NCBI RefSeq assembly: GCF_002938425.1
Contig: NZ_POQU01000028.1
Coordinates: 1 to 39,437, forward strand
DNA: 39,437 bases
Source of the DNA: Blastococcus atacamensis
GTDB taxonomy: Bacteria > Actinomycetota > Actinomycetes > Mycobacteriales > Geodermatophilaceae
Reading direction: 5' to 3'
Both the position numbers and the translations under genes were made by a program. Positions 39,423-39,437 of this stretch are shown piece by piece (position 1 is the first letter of the stretch; the number at the start of each line of letters is the position of its first letter). The notes below the pieces were generated by a model that saw only the letters and a list, made by a program, of their open reading frames with translations, was not told the DNA's origin and made no database searches.

Positions 39423-39437
39423 CTCTTATACACATCT
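39423..39437. other. Sequencing adapter residue (Nextera mosaic end)
   Basis: The final 15 bases, CTCTTATACACATCT, are identical to the end of the Nextera/Tn5 mosaic-end sequence CTGTCTCTTATACACATCT. Counting the four preceding bases (ATGG for CTGT), 17 of 19 match. The AT-rich tail is out of character with this GC-rich genome. It is a library artefact left on the contig end. Confidence 0.95.

Noticed and set aside
39423-39437. AT-rich TTATACA-like sequence at the right end as a promoter
   Set aside because: It is identical to the Nextera adapter and out of place in composition.

Overview
The window is a very GC-rich stretch of actinobacterial chromosome. Gene content and style (many GTG starts, leaderless promoters, a DUF6318 lipoprotein, a 13E12-type DUF222/HNH protein, HelR, an RsbQ/RsbP pair) suggest Geodermatophilaceae (Blastococcus, Modestobacter or Geodermatophilus) or a close relative. 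That placement is inference. The right edge is a contig end: the last 15 bases are the Illumina/Nextera transposase mosaic-end adapter, not genome. No rRNA, tRNA, CRISPR array or insertion sequence was recognised, and no gene-free gap exceeds 300 bases.

Layout. 1-1.4 kb: a cut-off gene preceded by a possible leader-peptide region, a small membrane protein and a STAS anti-sigma-factor antagonist. 1.46-3.4 kb: a thiolase and a FabG-like reductase, translationally coupled. 3.5-5.2 kb: two tandem DUF1206 membrane proteins. 5.3-7.6 kb: a polytopic membrane protein with a cysteine-rich tail, followed by a protein joining a divergent macro-like domain to a SIR2 domain with intact catalytic motifs. 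This is the best candidate for an undescribed, possibly immune, system. 7.7-9.3 kb: a CYP152 peroxygenase and a small unknown gene. 9.3-12.7 kb: a HelR-type RNA-polymerase-associated helicase, a 35-residue zinc ribbon and a hemerythrin-like protein. 13-16 kb: an RsbQ-type hydrolase next to a PAS-GAF-GAF-PP2C phosphatase, an energy or ligand sensing module of the general stress response. 16-19.3 kb: a small unknown protein, a GIY-YIG protein and a heteromeric acyl-CoA dehydrogenase pair. 19.4-23.3 kb: an acidic mini-lipoprotein, an ABM-like protein, a DUF222/HNH protein and a secreted-protein/DUF6318-lipoprotein pair of visibly lower GC. 23.5-30.2 kb: an acyl-CoA synthetase, small unknown genes, a second acidic mini-lipoprotein, a DUF4407 protein, a GGDEF-EAL protein and a degenerate NUDIX protein.

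30.2-36.9 kb is a coherent catabolic locus. An ethanolamine-type permease and a FadR-family regulator are transcribed leftward. A glutamine-synthetase-like gamma-glutamyl ligase, a class I glutamine-amidotransferase-like hydrolase, an aldehyde dehydrogenase and a short-chain dehydrogenase are transcribed rightward. Together they suggest uptake, gamma-glutamylation, oxidation and deglutamylation of ethanolamine or a related amine. The two arms diverge from a region where two TTGAC-type -35 boxes lie in exact mirror symmetry around a 10-bp palindrome, a strong candidate operator. The window ends in a P-type cation ATPase truncated by the contig end.
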